NCBI GenBank assembly: GCA_037145635.1
Contig: JBBCXB010000004.1
Span: forward strand, 416,532 to 480,531
Direction: 5' to 3'
Origin: JAATFS01 sp037145635
GTDB lineage: Bacteria; Pseudomonadota; Gammaproteobacteria; Xanthomonadales; Xanthomonadaceae
DNA: 64,000 nt
The translations under genes were made by a program, and so were the position numbers. Below are positions 44,178-58,153 of this stretch, piece after piece. Position 1 is the stretch's first letter; each line of letters opens with the position of its first letter. A model generated the notes under the pieces. That model ran no database searches, was not told the origin of the DNA, and saw nothing but the letters and a program-made list of their open reading frames with translations.

Positions 44178-44585
44178 TCAGCCGCGGGTTCCCGCCACCG
44201 ACAGGCCCAGCCGCGCGCCCAGGAACACCAGCAGCAGGCCGGCGACCAGGGTGAGGCCGAGGTAGAGGGCGATCATCGCCGAGCGGTCGCTGCGCGCGAA
44301 CACCAGGCATTCCATCATCAGCGACGAGAACGTGGTCAGGCCCCCGATCACGCCCACGACCAGCAGCGCGCGCCACGGCCAGCTCTCCGGCCTGCGCGCT
44401 TCCAGCCAGACCAGCAGGAAGCCGGCGACGAACGACCCCACCAGGTTGACGGTCAACGTGCCCCAGGGAAAACCGGCGCCGAAGCGGCGCAGCATCGACG
44501 CCCCGATCGCGAAGCGCAGGCCGGAGCCGACGGCGCCGCCGGCCATCGCCAGCAGCAGCTGCTGCCACCAGACCGCGGGATTCAT
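44178..44585 (-). CDS. crcB: Fluoride exporter CrcB/Fluc
   Basis: 135 residues, four membrane helices. Fluc family motifs: AGGAVGSGLRFAIG, WGTLTVNLVGSFVAGF and GVIGGLTTFSSLMME with the phenylalanine and threonines lining the pore. It exports fluoride as a dimer in the inner membrane. The ATG has no clear ribosome-binding site, and the GC-rich upstream segment (44586-44768) has no convincing fluoride riboswitch. It is the last gene of the leftward run after rarA. Confidence 0.92.
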   Translation of the reverse strand: MNPAVWWQQLLLAMAGGAVGSGLRFAIGASMLRRFGAGFPWGTLTVNLVGSFVAGFLLVWLEARRPESWPWRALLVVGVIGGLTTFSSLMMECLVFARSDRSAMIALYLGLTLVAGLLLVFLGARLGLSVAGTRG

Positions 44586-44768
44586 GCGCGCCGGCCGCGC
44601 CGGCGCGGCGGGGAGGGGGGCAACGGGAACGGCAATGGGCGTGGCATGGTCATCTCCGGAGTTGGGGAGGGGCCGGGACGCGGGTCCGCCGCCCCGGCCG
44701 GGTTCGCAGGCCCGCCAGCGCGCGGAGGCCGCGGCCGGCGGCAGGCGGAGGGGCGGCGCCCGGCACGA

Positions 44769-46139
44769 TCATGCCGGCGGCGCGTCGTGCTTGCCGGCGC
44801 GTGCCTGCGCCCTCGCCTCGCGCAGCCGGTCCAGCTTTTCCTTGAGCTTGATCTCCAGCCCGCGCGGCACCGGCTGGTAGTACACGCGCTCGCCCATCGC
44901 GTCGGGAAAGCCGGTCTGGTCCAGCGCGATGCCGCCGTCGGCGTCGTGGTCGTACTGGTAGTCCTTGCCGTAGCCGAGGGTCTTCATCAGTCGGGTGGGC
45001 GCGTTGCGCAGGTGCAGCGGCACTTCCTGGGTACCGGTCTCGCGGACTTCGGCCTTGGCCTGGTTGAACGCGGCGTAGCCGGCATTGGACTTGGCGGTGC
45101 TGGCTAGGTACAGCACCAGTTGCGCGAAGGCCAGCTCGCCCTCGGGGCTGCCCAGGCGTTCGTAGATGTCCCAGGCCTCCAGCGCCATCGACTGCGCGCG
45201 CGGATCGGCCAGGCCGATGTCCTCGATCGCCATGCGCGTGAGCCGCCGTGCCAGGTAGGCCGGGTCGCAGCCCCCGTCGAGCATGCGCGTGAGCCAGTAC
45301 AGCGCCGCGTCCGGGTTGGAGCTACGCACCGACTTGTGCAAGGCGGAGATCTGGTCGTAGAACTGTTCGCCGCCCTTGTCGAAGCGGCGGGTGCGGTCGG
45401 CCAGCACCTGCAGCAGGGTCTGGGAGGTGATCTCGCCGCCCTCCCCCTGCGCCAGCTCGGCGGCGATCTCCAGCAGGGTCAGGGCGCGGCGCACGTCGCC
45501 ATCGGCGGCGCCGGCGATCTCCAGCAGCGAGGCTTCGGTGACCTGCAGCGCCTCGGCGGCCAGGCCGCGCTCGGCATCGTGCAGCGCGCGCTGCAGCGCC
45601 TCGACGATGTCCTGGGGCGAGACCGCCTCGAGCACGTGCACGCGGCAGCGCGACAGCAGCGCCGAGTTCAGTTCGAACGAGGGGTTCTCGGTGGTGGCGC
45701 CGACGAAGATGATCGTGCCGCGCTCGATGTGCGGCAGGAACGCATCCTGCTGCGCCTTGTTGAAGCGATGCACCTCGTCGACGAACAGCACGGTGCGGCG
45801 GCCGCCGGCGAAGCGCTGCGCGGCCTCGGCCAGCACCTGGCGGACCTCCGGCAGGCCGGACAGCACCGCCGAGATCGCACGGAACTCGGCATCGGCATAG
45901 TGCGCCAGCAGCAACGCCAGCGTGGTCTTGCCGCAGCCGGGCGGTCCCCACAGGATCATCGAATGCACGCGCCCGGACTCGACCGCCCGCCGCAGCGCGC
46001 TGCCGGGCGCGAGCAGGCGCTTCTGCCCGACCATCTCGTCGAGGGTGCGGGGCCGCATGCGCTCGGCGAGCGGGCGCATGTTGTCGCGATCCACGCTCAG
46101 CAGATCGTCGGCTTCGGTCGGAAAGCGGTTTCTTGCCAC
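44769..46139 (-). CDS. rarA: Replication-associated recombination ATPase RarA (MgsA)
   Basis: 456 residues. Clamp-loader-like AAA+ protein: Walker A GPPGCGKT (65-72), Walker B VLFVDEVHRF (117-126), sensor GATTENPSFELN, and the C-terminal tetramerisation domain starting at DPAYLARRLTRMAIEDIGLAD. It acts at stalled replication forks. The lolA gene ends 31 bases upstream of its start, so the two are likely co-transcribed as in Escherichia coli. Confidence 0.95.
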   Translation of the reverse strand: MARNRFPTEADDLLSVDRDNMRPLAERMRPRTLDEMVGQKRLLAPGSALRRAVESGRVHSMILWGPPGCGKTTLALLLAHYADAEFRAISAVLSGLPEVRQVLAEAAQRFAGGRRTVLFVDEVHRFNKAQQDAFLPHIERGTIIFVGATTENPSFELNSALLSRCRVHVLEAVSPQDIVEALQRALHDAERGLAAEALQVTEASLLEIAGAADGDVRRALTLLEIAAELAQGEGGEITSQTLLQVLADRTRRFDKGGEQFYDQISALHKSVRSSNPDAALYWLTRMLDGGCDPAYLARRLTRMAIEDIGLADPRAQSMALEAWDIYERLGSPEGELAFAQLVLYLASTAKSNAGYAAFNQAKAEVRETGTQEVPLHLRNAPTRLMKTLGYGKDYQYDHDADGGIALDQTGFPDAMGERVYYQPVPRGLEIKLKEKLDRLREARAQARAGKHDAPPA

Positions 46140-46170
46140 CTGCCCAGTGTATCGCGAGCCGGGGGGCGAC

Positions 46171-46800
46171 CTAGTTGCCGTCGCCCACCACGTCCACGCC
46201 CTTGCCCGGGGCGAAACGGAAGGTGTCCGCGGCGAAGGCCGGGTTGCGCTTCCAGGCGCTGAAGCTGATGTTGGTGCGCTGGCCGAGCGCGTCGACCACC
46301 TCCATCCGCGCCAGGCCGTCCTTGCCGAAGCCCAGGGTGGCGATCTGGAAGCTGGCCTCGGTATCCACCTTGGGGGTCAGCGACAGCCATTGCAGGCCCT
46401 CGCGGGTGCCGGCCTCCTCGCTGACGTCGTACTGCCGGTCCAGCCGCGACGGATCGATCAGCGCGGTCAGCGGGCTGTTCTGCTCTTCCTCGCCCTGGGC
46501 GCGCACCGAGGCCTGCTCCAGGTCCGGATCGAAGATCCACACCTTCTTGCCGTCGGCCACGATCAGCTGCTTGTACGGCTTGTCGTACTCCCAGCGGAAC
46601 TGCCGCGGCGCCGACAACGCCACCCGCCCGCTGGAGCGTTCCTTGAGCTTGCCCTTGGGATCGAGCACCTGCTGGCTGAACTGCCCGTCCAGGCCCTTGA
46701 GGCCGCGGGTGAAGGCGTTCAGATCTTCGCGGGCGCCGGCGAAGGCGGAGCCGGCGAGCAAGGCGGTCGCGAGAACGGCGTAACGGAGCTGGCGGTACAT
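46171..46800 (-). CDS. lolA: Periplasmic lipoprotein carrier LolA
   Basis: 209 residues. Signal peptide MYRQLRYAVLATALLAGSAFA, then the half-barrel fold with LDGQFSQQVLDPKGK, RQFRWEYDKPYKQLIVADGK and a C-terminal RTNISFSAWKRNP. It ferries lipoproteins from LolCDE to LolB. AGGGA lies about eight bases before the ATG; a longer frame upstream has no signal peptide character. The order lolA-rarA is conserved. Confidence 0.93.
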   Translation of the reverse strand: MYRQLRYAVLATALLAGSAFAGAREDLNAFTRGLKGLDGQFSQQVLDPKGKLKERSSGRVALSAPRQFRWEYDKPYKQLIVADGKKVWIFDPDLEQASVRAQGEEEQNSPLTALIDPSRLDRQYDVSEEAGTREGLQWLSLTPKVDTEASFQIATLGFGKDGLARMEVVDALGQRTNISFSAWKRNPAFAADTFRFAPGKGVDVVGDGN

Positions 46801-47112
46801 CGACGGTGTCCCTGGAGATGAGGAGAGGATTCTGCGGCCTGCAAGATGAATGGGCGAGCGTCGTCCGTGTGTGTGTTCAGCCTGGCGGCCGGCGCCACGG
46901 CGCCACGGCGCCACGGTGCTGGCGGTGGGGCGGGTTCCGTTCCCGAGGGACGCCCTCCCTGCCCCTGTGCGTGCAGGCGATGGGCTTGGGACGTCCCTGC
47001 TCCACCCCAGTCCAGGCGCTCCCGGCTGGCCGGGGTCCGGCGACGGCCTCTGGACCCGCCACAGGCACGCGCCCCGCTCCGCAGGACCCGCCCACGCCCG
47101 CCTGCACCGGGG
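46801..47112. other. Gap with short tandem repeats
   Basis: About 310 bases without a gene, between the end of the transglutaminase-like gene and the lolA start. It contains GT repeats (46868-46876) and three tandem copies of GGCGCCAC (46891-46914). No terminator with a T-run is visible. Confidence 0.4.
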
Positions 47113-49041
47113 TCAGCGCGCCGTCTGCACCTGCGACAGGTCGCCGTAGACGATCTGCCCGCGGAAACCGCGGCGTACCTGCTGGTAGAGCTCGCGGAAC
47201 GCGCGGTAGTCCTGCGGCTGGCACAGCGCCTCGGCGCCGTGGACGGCGCGCCTGTGCAGGCGGTGGACCGCGGTCACCGTCTGCCCGTCGCGGCGCCATT
47301 CCGCCGCGTACTCGCCGGCCGCGTTGCGGAACCGGCTGCTGCGCGGGATCGCGATGATCGGCACGGCGTCCGGGAAGGTCAGCACGTAGGTTTCCTCGCG
47401 CACGCTGTCGTTGCAGTAGAACGGGGTCAGGTTGGTTTCCGACGAGGTGGTGGTGTAGATGTTGCGGGCCGACTCGGCGCCCGGCATGTCCGGCAGGGTC
47501 ATGCCGCCGACCACCCCGAAGTCGACATAGTCGCCGGCCTGGAAGCGGTAGCCGTAGTTGAACGGCGCGTCCAGGTCCAGCGGGTCGCCCTGCAGCACCA
47601 GCTCGCCGCCGCCGTCGAAGCCGGACTGGGCGATGATCGATTCCTCGATGCGTGCGCGGTTCTGCGCGTTGAGCTGCACGAACATCGCGCGCAGCCCGAC
47701 CTCGCCGGTCTGGCCGCTGTCGAGCCGGGTGCTGCCGCGCAGGCTGCCGTCCGGCGCGAAGCGGTAGTCGGTGCGTGCCACGTAGGCGTTGAGGCGGCCG
47801 TCGTTGGGCGGGGTGCGGGTGGTGCGGCCGTCCTGGGTGTGCACCACCGGCGCGCCCAGGTCGCCGGCGGGCAGCTGCCCGAAGCGGGCGTACGGATTGG
47901 TGGAGTCGACGTACAGCTCGAACTCGGGGATGTAGGTGATGGCGTGGTTGAAGCGCCCCAGCACCGGGATCGGCGGCAGCGTGGGACCGCCCTCGGCGCC
48001 GATCAGCACCGGCGTGCTGGCGATGCCCTTGGCCGCCAGCAGTGCCTCCAGGATCACGGTGTGGTCCTTGCAGTCGCCGTAGTGGTTGTCGACGATGCTG
48101 TCGGCGCTGTTGGGCTCCAGCCCGCCGTTGCCCAGATAGACCGCGACGTAGCGGATGTTGCGTGCCACCCACTCGTACAGCGCCGCGGCCTGGCCGCGGC
48201 GGTCGCCGATGCCGCCGGTGATCTGCTCGGCCAGCCGGCGGATGCGCGGCGTCACCGCGGCCGCCTGCCCGCCCTTGACGTGGTAGGCCAGCCCCATCTG
48301 CGACCAGCTGTCGAAGGTGCTGGCCATCAGCGTGGGGCTGAACTCCCAGATCGCCGCGGCCCAGTTCTGGCTCTTCATCGGCTCGGTGCGGCGGTAGTGC
48401 CATTCCCAGCGTGCCTGGTCGCCGCGCACGGCCGGCCGGGTGCCGCCCTGCAGGCCGCGCACCGACAGGTGCATCGGCAGCGACCGCGGGGCCACCAGGG
48501 TCACCGTGGCGTCGTCGTACTGGGAGAACACGCTGAAGGTCTCCCACAGGCTGAAGTAGCCCGGGAAGTACGGCGTGTTCTGCGCGCGCCGGGTGCGGTA
48601 GACGATGCGCGCGCCCGGCGCCAGGTTCGGGAACACCACCACCTTGACCTTGCGGTCGGCGTACATCGCCGCCGAGGCGCTGGAATAGCTCTCCTGGGTG
48701 TAGATCTTGTCGGCCGCCACGTCCTGGCGCAGGCCCTCGGCGGTGACGGTGTAGGCCTCGAGCACCTCCAGCGTCTCCATCTTCTCGCTGTAGCTCAGGC
48801 GCACCTGGCTGAAGCGCTCCACCGCCGACTTGGTCTTGAGCAGGATCTCGTACTCGTCGGTCTCCACGCTGCTGGCGTCGGCGCGCACCTCGTAGTCGGC
48901 GCGGTAGCGCACGAAGCTGAAGTTGTTGTCGGCCTGGGGGGCGGCGCGGCCGGCGGCCGGGCCCGGTGCGGCCGGCGGGGTCTGCGCGGCGACCGGGCCG
49001 GCCAGCAATGCGGCGAGGATCAGCGGGACGATACGGGGCAC
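47113..49041 (-). CDS. Secreted DUF3857 / transglutaminase-like protein
   Basis: 642 residues. A signal peptide (VPRIVPLILAALLAGPVAAQ), an N-terminal DUF3857 beta domain (FVRYRADYEVRADASSVETD) and a transglutaminase-like core with C324 (GDCKDHTVILEALL), H366 (FNHAITYI) and D379 (YVDSTNPYARFG), a complete Cys-His-Asp triad. A C-terminal beta domain completes it. Such proteins are periplasmic and of unclear function; the fold may act as a peptidase or transglutaminase. The GTG start is preferred to a TTG seven codons earlier because it begins at the signal peptide. It lies 136 bases downstream of ftsK. Confidence 0.85.
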   Translation of the reverse strand: MPRIVPLILAALLAGPVAAQTPPAAPGPAAGRAAPQADNNFSFVRYRADYEVRADASSVETDEYEILLKTKSAVERFSQVRLSYSEKMETLEVLEAYTVTAEGLRQDVAADKIYTQESYSSASAAMYADRKVKVVVFPNLAPGARIVYRTRRAQNTPYFPGYFSLWETFSVFSQYDDATVTLVAPRSLPMHLSVRGLQGGTRPAVRGDQARWEWHYRRTEPMKSQNWAAAIWEFSPTLMASTFDSWSQMGLAYHVKGGQAAAVTPRIRRLAEQITGGIGDRRGQAAALYEWVARNIRYVAVYLGNGGLEPNSADSIVDNHYGDCKDHTVILEALLAAKGIASTPVLIGAEGGPTLPPIPVLGRFNHAITYIPEFELYVDSTNPYARFGQLPAGDLGAPVVHTQDGRTTRTPPNDGRLNAYVARTDYRFAPDGSLRGSTRLDSGQTGEVGLRAMFVQLNAQNRARIEESIIAQSGFDGGGELVLQGDPLDLDAPFNYGYRFQAGDYVDFGVVGGMTLPDMPGAESARNIYTTTSSETNLTPFYCNDSVREETYVLTFPDAVPIIAIPRSSRFRNAAGEYAAEWRRDGQTVTAVHRLHRRAVHGAEALCQPQDYRAFRELYQQVRRGFRGQIVYGDLSQVQTAR

Positions 49042-49177
49042 GGGGTTCTCGCAGGGCAGCAAGGGAAGGCGGCGGTGCGCGTGGCCGCCAGGGTAACCGC
49101 CCGCTCCCGGAGCGCCAGGCGCCGTCCGCTGCCGGCGCGGGTCGGGCGCGTGTGCCGGCCGCCCGCCGCGCCCGCGA

Positions 49178-51535
<2,358 letters not shown>

Positions 51536-51815
51536 CTGTAGCCAGACCTTAGGAAAATACTGTTAGTGGTTGATAATAAACGAGTCTGAGCTGTCTTTCA
51601 GCTGTCTCGACGAATTCGCGGGATGCCGGGGGCGGCGGCCGGCCGGTGGCGCCGGCGGGGACGCGCCCGGGCGCCGGGCGGCGCGGCCCGCGCGTGGTCC
51701 ACGCCATTTCATGCGGCGACTTGATTCGCCTGGTGGGGATCGCCACTCTATCTGACGCCTGCGGAGCGCTCCACGCGATGCGCTGCCGCTCTTTTCCCCC
51801 TCTTTGCGAGTATAC

Positions 51816-52787
51816 ATGAGCCCCTCTCCCGCCCCTTCGGTCCAGCATTCCCGCCTGTTGATCCTCGGCTCCGGCCCGGCCGGCTGGACGGCGGCGGTGT
51901 ACGCCGCGCGCGCCAACCTCAAGCCGGTCGTGATCACCGGCCTGCAGCAGGGCGGGCAGCTGATGACCACCACCGAGGTCGACAACTGGCCGGGCGACGC
52001 CCACGGGCTGATGGGGCCGGACCTGATGGCGCGCATGCAGGCGCATGCCGAGCGCTTCGACACCGAGGTGATCTTCGACCAGATCCACACCGCCGACCTG
52101 TCGCAGCGTCCGTTCCGACTGGTCGGCGACGGCGCCGAGTACACCTGCGACGCGCTGATCATCGCCACCGGCGCCACTGCCAAGTACCTGGGCATCCCGT
52201 CGGAGGAGACCTTCAAGGGCCGCGGCGTGTCCGCCTGCGCCACCTGCGACGGCTTCTTCTACCGCGACCAGGACGTGGTGGTGGTGGGCGGCGGCAACAC
52301 CGCCGTGGAGGAGGCGCTGTACCTCTCCAACATCGCCCGCAAGGTCTACCTGGTGCACCGCCGCGACACGCTGCGCGCCGAGAAGATCATGCAGGACAAG
52401 CTGTTCGCCAAGGTCGAGGCCGGCAAGATCGAGACCGTGTGGCACCACGAGATCGACGAGGTGCTGGGCAACGAGGCCGGCGTCACCGGCGTGCGGGTCA
52501 GGTCCACCCAGGACGGCCGGACCCGCGACCTGGAAGCGCACGGCTTCTTCGTGGCGATCGGCCACCACCCCAATACCCAGTTGTTCGACGGCCAGCTGGC
52601 GATGAACAACGGCTACCTGGAGATCCGCTCCGGCCTGGGCGGCAACGCCACCCAGACCTCGGTGGAGGGCGTGTTCGCCGCCGGCGACGTCGCCGACCAG
52701 CACTACCGTCAGGCGATCACCTCGGCCGGCTTCGGCTGCATGGCCGCGCTGGATGCCGAGCGCTTCCTCGACAAGGTGCCGGGCTAG
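51816..52787 (+). CDS. trxB: Thioredoxin reductase
   Basis: 323 residues. FAD-binding GSGPAGWTAAVYAARAN, redox pair C141-A-T-C144 in SACATCDGFF, NADPH-binding VVVGGGNTAVEEALYL and C-terminal GVFAAGDVAD. This is the normal low-molecular-weight form that reduces thioredoxin. The ATG at 51816 is chosen over an in-frame TTG four codons earlier. The gene is divergent from ftsK across 280 bases containing the direct repeat AGCTGTC (near 51590 and 51604) and a minus-strand TATTAT (51573-51578). Confidence 0.97.
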   Translation: MSPSPAPSVQHSRLLILGSGPAGWTAAVYAARANLKPVVITGLQQGGQLMTTTEVDNWPGDAHGLMGPDLMARMQAHAERFDTEVIFDQIHTADLSQRPFRLVGDGAEYTCDALIIATGATAKYLGIPSEETFKGRGVSACATCDGFFYRDQDVVVVGGGNTAVEEALYLSNIARKVYLVHRRDTLRAEKIMQDKLFAKVEAGKIETVWHHEIDEVLGNEAGVTGVRVRSTQDGRTRDLEAHGFFVAIGHHPNTQLFDGQLAMNNGYLEIRSGLGGNATQTSVEGVFAAGDVADQHYRQAITSAGFGCMAALDAERFLDKVPG

Positions 52788-52798
52788 GCGCCGAACCG

Positions 52799-53953
52799 AT
52801 GGCCGCCGCCGGGGGGTACGTAGCGAAATGGCTGCCCGGCCTCGACGGCGTGGCGGCCGCGGCCTGGGACGCGCTGCACGACGGCCATCCGTTCGTGCGG
52901 CATGCCTTCCTGGCCGGGCTGGAGCGGCACGGCTGCCTGCGTCCGGACTGGGGCTGGACCCCGCTGCACCTGACGCTGTGGGACGGCGAGCGGCTGGTGG
53001 GTGCCGCCCCGGGCTACGTCAAGACCAACTCGCACGGCGAGTTCGTGTTCGACCACGCCTGGGCGCAGGCCTACGCGCGCTACGATCAGGCGTACTTCCC
53101 GAAGTGGCTGTGTGCGGTGCCCTACTCCCCGGTCACCGGGCCGCGGCTGCTGGCGCACGCCGCCGACGTGCGCGCGGCGCTGCTGGCGGCGATGCAGGCC
53201 CTGGCCGGGCACAACCGGCTGTCGTCGGCGCACGTGAACTTCCACCCGGCCGACGAGGACGCCGCGTTCGGCGCGCAGTGGCTGGAGCGGGCCGATGTCC
53301 AGTACCACTGGCACAATGCCGCCGGCTGGCGCGATTTCGATGGCTTCCTGGCCGCGATGAACCACAAGCACCGCAAGAACATCCGCCAGGAGCGCGCCAA
53401 GGTGCAGCGCGCCGGCGTGCACCTGCGCACCGTCGAAGGGGCCGATGCCACGGCGGCCGACCTGGAGGCGATGTTCGGCTTCTATCTCAAGACCTTCCAG
53501 GAATACGGCAATTCGCCCGCGCTGACGCTGGACTTCCTGCGCCACCTGGCCCGCGAGCTGCCGCGCAGCCTGGTGCTGTTCCTGGCCGACCTGGACGGCA
53601 CGCCGGTCGCCGGCGCGCTGTGCCTGCGCGGCGCCGACACGCTGTACGGGCGCTACTGGGGCGGCGAGAACCTGCCCGGCCTGCACTTCGAGACCTGCTA
53701 CTACCAGGGGATCGAGTACTGCCTGCGCGAAGGCCTGCTGCGCTTCGAGCCGGGCGCCCAGGGCGAGCACAAGCTGGCGCGCGGCTTCCTGCCGACGCTG
53801 GTGCGCAGCCGCCACTGGATCGCCGATCCCGGTTTCCGCGAGCCGCTGGCGGCGTGGTGCGCCGAGGAGTGCCAGGCGGTGCGGCGGCATGCCGCGGAAC
53901 TGGCGCTGCACGGCCCGTTCCGCGACGACGGCGGGCCGCCGGGCCCGGCGTGA
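52799..53953 (+). CDS. FemAB-like / DUF482 acyltransferase family protein
   Basis: 384 residues. Recognised by GHPFVRHAFLAGLERHGC near the start, VKTNSHGEFVFDHAWAQAY, FDGFLAAMNHKHRKNIRQER and LRGADTLYGRYWGGENLPGLHFETCYYQGI, all typical of the peptidogalycan-type GNAT (PF04339) family. Its substrate is unknown; relatives resemble FemAB aminoacyl transferases. It starts 11 bases after trxB. The C-terminal 150 residues form the second acetyltransferase-like fold. Confidence 0.85.
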   Translation: MAAAGGYVAKWLPGLDGVAAAAWDALHDGHPFVRHAFLAGLERHGCLRPDWGWTPLHLTLWDGERLVGAAPGYVKTNSHGEFVFDHAWAQAYARYDQAYFPKWLCAVPYSPVTGPRLLAHAADVRAALLAAMQALAGHNRLSSAHVNFHPADEDAAFGAQWLERADVQYHWHNAAGWRDFDGFLAAMNHKHRKNIRQERAKVQRAGVHLRTVEGADATAADLEAMFGFYLKTFQEYGNSPALTLDFLRHLARELPRSLVLFLADLDGTPVAGALCLRGADTLYGRYWGGENLPGLHFETCYYQGIEYCLREGLLRFEPGAQGEHKLARGFLPTLVRSRHWIADPGFREPLAAWCAEECQAVRRHAAELALHGPFRDDGGPPGPA

Positions 53954-53973
53954 CGCCGCGGCGGCCGCCTACA

Positions 53974-54714
53974 ATGCCTCCGATGCCGCGTCCCCGCCCC
54001 TACCTGCTGCCCGACGCTCCCGCGACCGCGTTCCCGCCGGCCGAGCACGCCCTGCGCGAGCCCGACGGCCTGCTGGCGGTGGGGGGCGACCTGCGCCCCG
54101 AACGCCTGCTCGCCGCCTATGCCGGCGGGGTGTTCCCGTGGTTTTCCGAGGGCCAGCCGATCCTGTGGTGGTCGCCGGACCCGCGCACCGTGTTCCGCAG
54201 CGACGGCGTCCATCTCGCGTCGCGTTTCCGGCGCGGACTGCGCCGGTCGCCCTGGCGCATCCGCGCCGACAGCGCCTTCGCCGCGGTCATCGACGCCTGC
54301 GCCGCCAGCCCGCGGGCCGGCCAGGACGGCACCTGGATCACGCCGGCCATGCGCGCGGCCTATCTCGCGCTGCATCGCCTGGGCCACGCGCATTCGATCG
54401 AGGTCTTCGACGGCGAGGCGCTGGTCGGCGGGCTCTACGGGGTGGCGATCGGGCGGATGTTCTATGGCGAAAGCATGTTCAGCGCCCGCAGCGGCGGCTC
54501 CAAGGTGGCGCTGGCAGCGCTGGCCCGGCACCTGCACGCGCAGGGCTGGCCACTGATCGACGCCCAGGTCGAGAACCCGCACCTGCGCAGCCTCGGCGCC
54601 GAGCGGTGGCCGCGCGTGCGCTTCCTGGCGCAGATGCGCGAACTGGCGGCGCTGCCGGAAACGCCCGGCGCCTGGGGCGAACGGTTCGGCGAGATGGCGG
54701 CGTCCGCGCTGTAG
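53974..54714 (+). CDS. aat: Leucyl/phenylalanyl-tRNA-protein transferase
   Basis: 246 residues. FPPAEHALREPDGLLAVGGDL, AYAGGVFPWFSEGQPILWWSPDPR, GYxxxGxFYGESMF-like region (IGRMFYGESMFSARSGGSK) and IDAQVENPHLRSLGAE are family signatures. It attaches Leu or Phe to N-terminal Lys or Arg, making N-degrons for ClpS/ClpAP. An ATG nine bases later is an alternative start; no strong ribosome-binding site is visible, and translation may depend on the gene before. clpS and clpA lie 1-4 kb away, a functional cluster. Confidence 0.95.
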   Translation: MPPMPRPRPYLLPDAPATAFPPAEHALREPDGLLAVGGDLRPERLLAAYAGGVFPWFSEGQPILWWSPDPRTVFRSDGVHLASRFRRGLRRSPWRIRADSAFAAVIDACAASPRAGQDGTWITPAMRAAYLALHRLGHAHSIEVFDGEALVGGLYGVAIGRMFYGESMFSARSGGSKVALAALARHLHAQGWPLIDAQVENPHLRSLGAERWPRVRFLAQMRELAALPETPGAWGERFGEMAASAL

Positions 54715-54882
54715 CCGGCCGCACCGCGTGCCCGGCGGGTGCGCATCCGGGCGCGGTGCCGTCGCTCGCCCGGCCTCGTGCCGGTAGCGGGCCGTAGCGG
54801 GCGCAAGGCCCGGCAAGGCCCGCCCTCCAACGCGATCGGTGCCCCGGCAGCGCCCGATTCCCGGCGCCGGTTAACAGAAACT

Positions 54883-54911
54883 TTGCACGCAGGGGCCATG
54901 ACGCGTAAAAT
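54883..54911 (+). promoter_or_regulatory. Sigma-70 promoter of infA
   Basis: TTGCAC (54883-54888), exactly 17 bases, TAAAAT (54906-54911). This gives a transcription start about 42 bases before the infA ATG. Confidence 0.75.
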
Positions 54912-54959
54912 ACCCGCCCTTACGGCCCTGCGGGCCACCTGCGAACTGCACAGGACTAC

Positions 54960-55178
54960 ATGTCGAAAGACGATTCCATCGAATTCGAGGGCACCGTCAG
55001 CGAGACGCTGCCCAACACCACTTTTCGGGTCAAGCTTGAGAACGGGCACGAGATCATCGCCCACATCTCCGGCCGCATGCGCAAGAACTACATCCGCATT
55101 CTGACCGGCGACCGGGTGAAGGTCGAAATGACCCCGTACGACCTGACCAAGGGTCGTATCACCTACCGCATGAAGTAA
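54960..55178 (+). CDS. infA: Translation initiation factor IF-1
   Basis: 72 residues, the universal IF-1 length, a single S1/OB-fold domain: SIEFEGTVSETLPNTTFRV, GRMRKNYIRILTGDRVKVE, LTKGRITYRMK. It binds the ribosomal A site during initiation. It has its own strong promoter (54883-54911) and a terminator after it. Confidence 0.99.
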   Translation: MSKDDSIEFEGTVSETLPNTTFRVKLENGHEIIAHISGRMRKNYIRILTGDRVKVEMTPYDLTKGRITYRMK

Positions 55179-55280
55179 GCGCGCCTCGCCGCGCCCCATC
55201 GCCAGGGCGGATTCTGCTCCGCACGCGTCGATCGAATCCGCAAGGGATCGGTCCCGCGCCTGGGTCACGCTGGAACGGGA

Positions 55281-55303
55281 GCCTCCGCGGTTGCGGAGGC
55301 TTT
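55281..55303 (+). terminator. Terminator after infA
   Basis: GCCTCCGC, loop GGTT, GCGGAGGC, then TTT. Good 8-bp stem, short T-run, about 100 bases after the infA stop. The 100 bases between hold no tRNA that I can fold. Confidence 0.65.
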
Positions 55304-55675
55304 CGCGTGGGCGGCGTTTCCAGGGCCGCAGGCCAGCGGGGCAAGCGGGGATGGCCGGGCGCCCTGCCGGTCCGGCAGGCCGTGCCGGCCTACTGCATCC
55401 CCGGCCCTACTGCATCTCCGGCATCCCACCCGCCATCGCTCCGTGTCCGAGGCCGAGCCCGTGGACCGGGCCGCGCTGCACCGCGGCGTCGTCGCGGTCG
55501 GCGGCTGCATCCTGCGCCGGCCCACGCCGCGCCCTGGAGGCCCTTCCCTGCAGACCTCCGGAGGCGCGCATCGATGATGCTGGGAGTGTGTCCATCACCT
55601 CCATGGAGCTCGGCCCGGGCATGGCGGGCCTCGCGCCTGCGCATGGCGCTCAGGGGAGCAGTACGAGCCCCATAA
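55304..55675. other. Gap between infA and clpA
   Basis: About 370 bases without a convincing gene. A duplicated 16-base phrase (CTACTGCATC then CCCGGC / TCCGGC) at 55391-55423 is the only structure seen. Confidence 0.4.
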
Positions 55676-55703
55676 GGAAACCGCCGCTTGCGCGGCGGTT
55701 TCC
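55676..55703 (-). terminator. Terminator of clpA
   Basis: Perfect 12-bp arms GGAAACCGCCGC and GCGGCGGTTTCC with a TTGC loop, 27 bases beyond the clpA stop. Leftward it is followed by TTAT. It may work in both directions. Confidence 0.7.
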
Positions 55704-55729
55704 GGTGAGCCTTCGAACCTCGCCCGCGC

Positions 55730-58012
<2,283 letters not shown>

Positions 58013-58153
58013 GGATTACTCCGACGGCTGATGCCAACAATATGCGGCTTCGGTTGCGATTTTCCACAACCCTATCGGATATGCATGTTCACATGGCGTT
58101 AGTACGCACAAACGCCTACAGCGTTGCAGCGGTGGGACGACCCGGGGACCGGG

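Noticed and set aside
44586..44768. Fluoride riboswitch before crcB
   Set aside because: A GGAGATGACC phrase is present, but I could not fold the conserved pseudoknot and the AT-rich loop sequences are missing.
55179..55280. tRNA gene after infA, as in some gammaproteobacteria
   Set aside because: No cloverleaf, T-loop GTTCRANYC or CCA end could be found.
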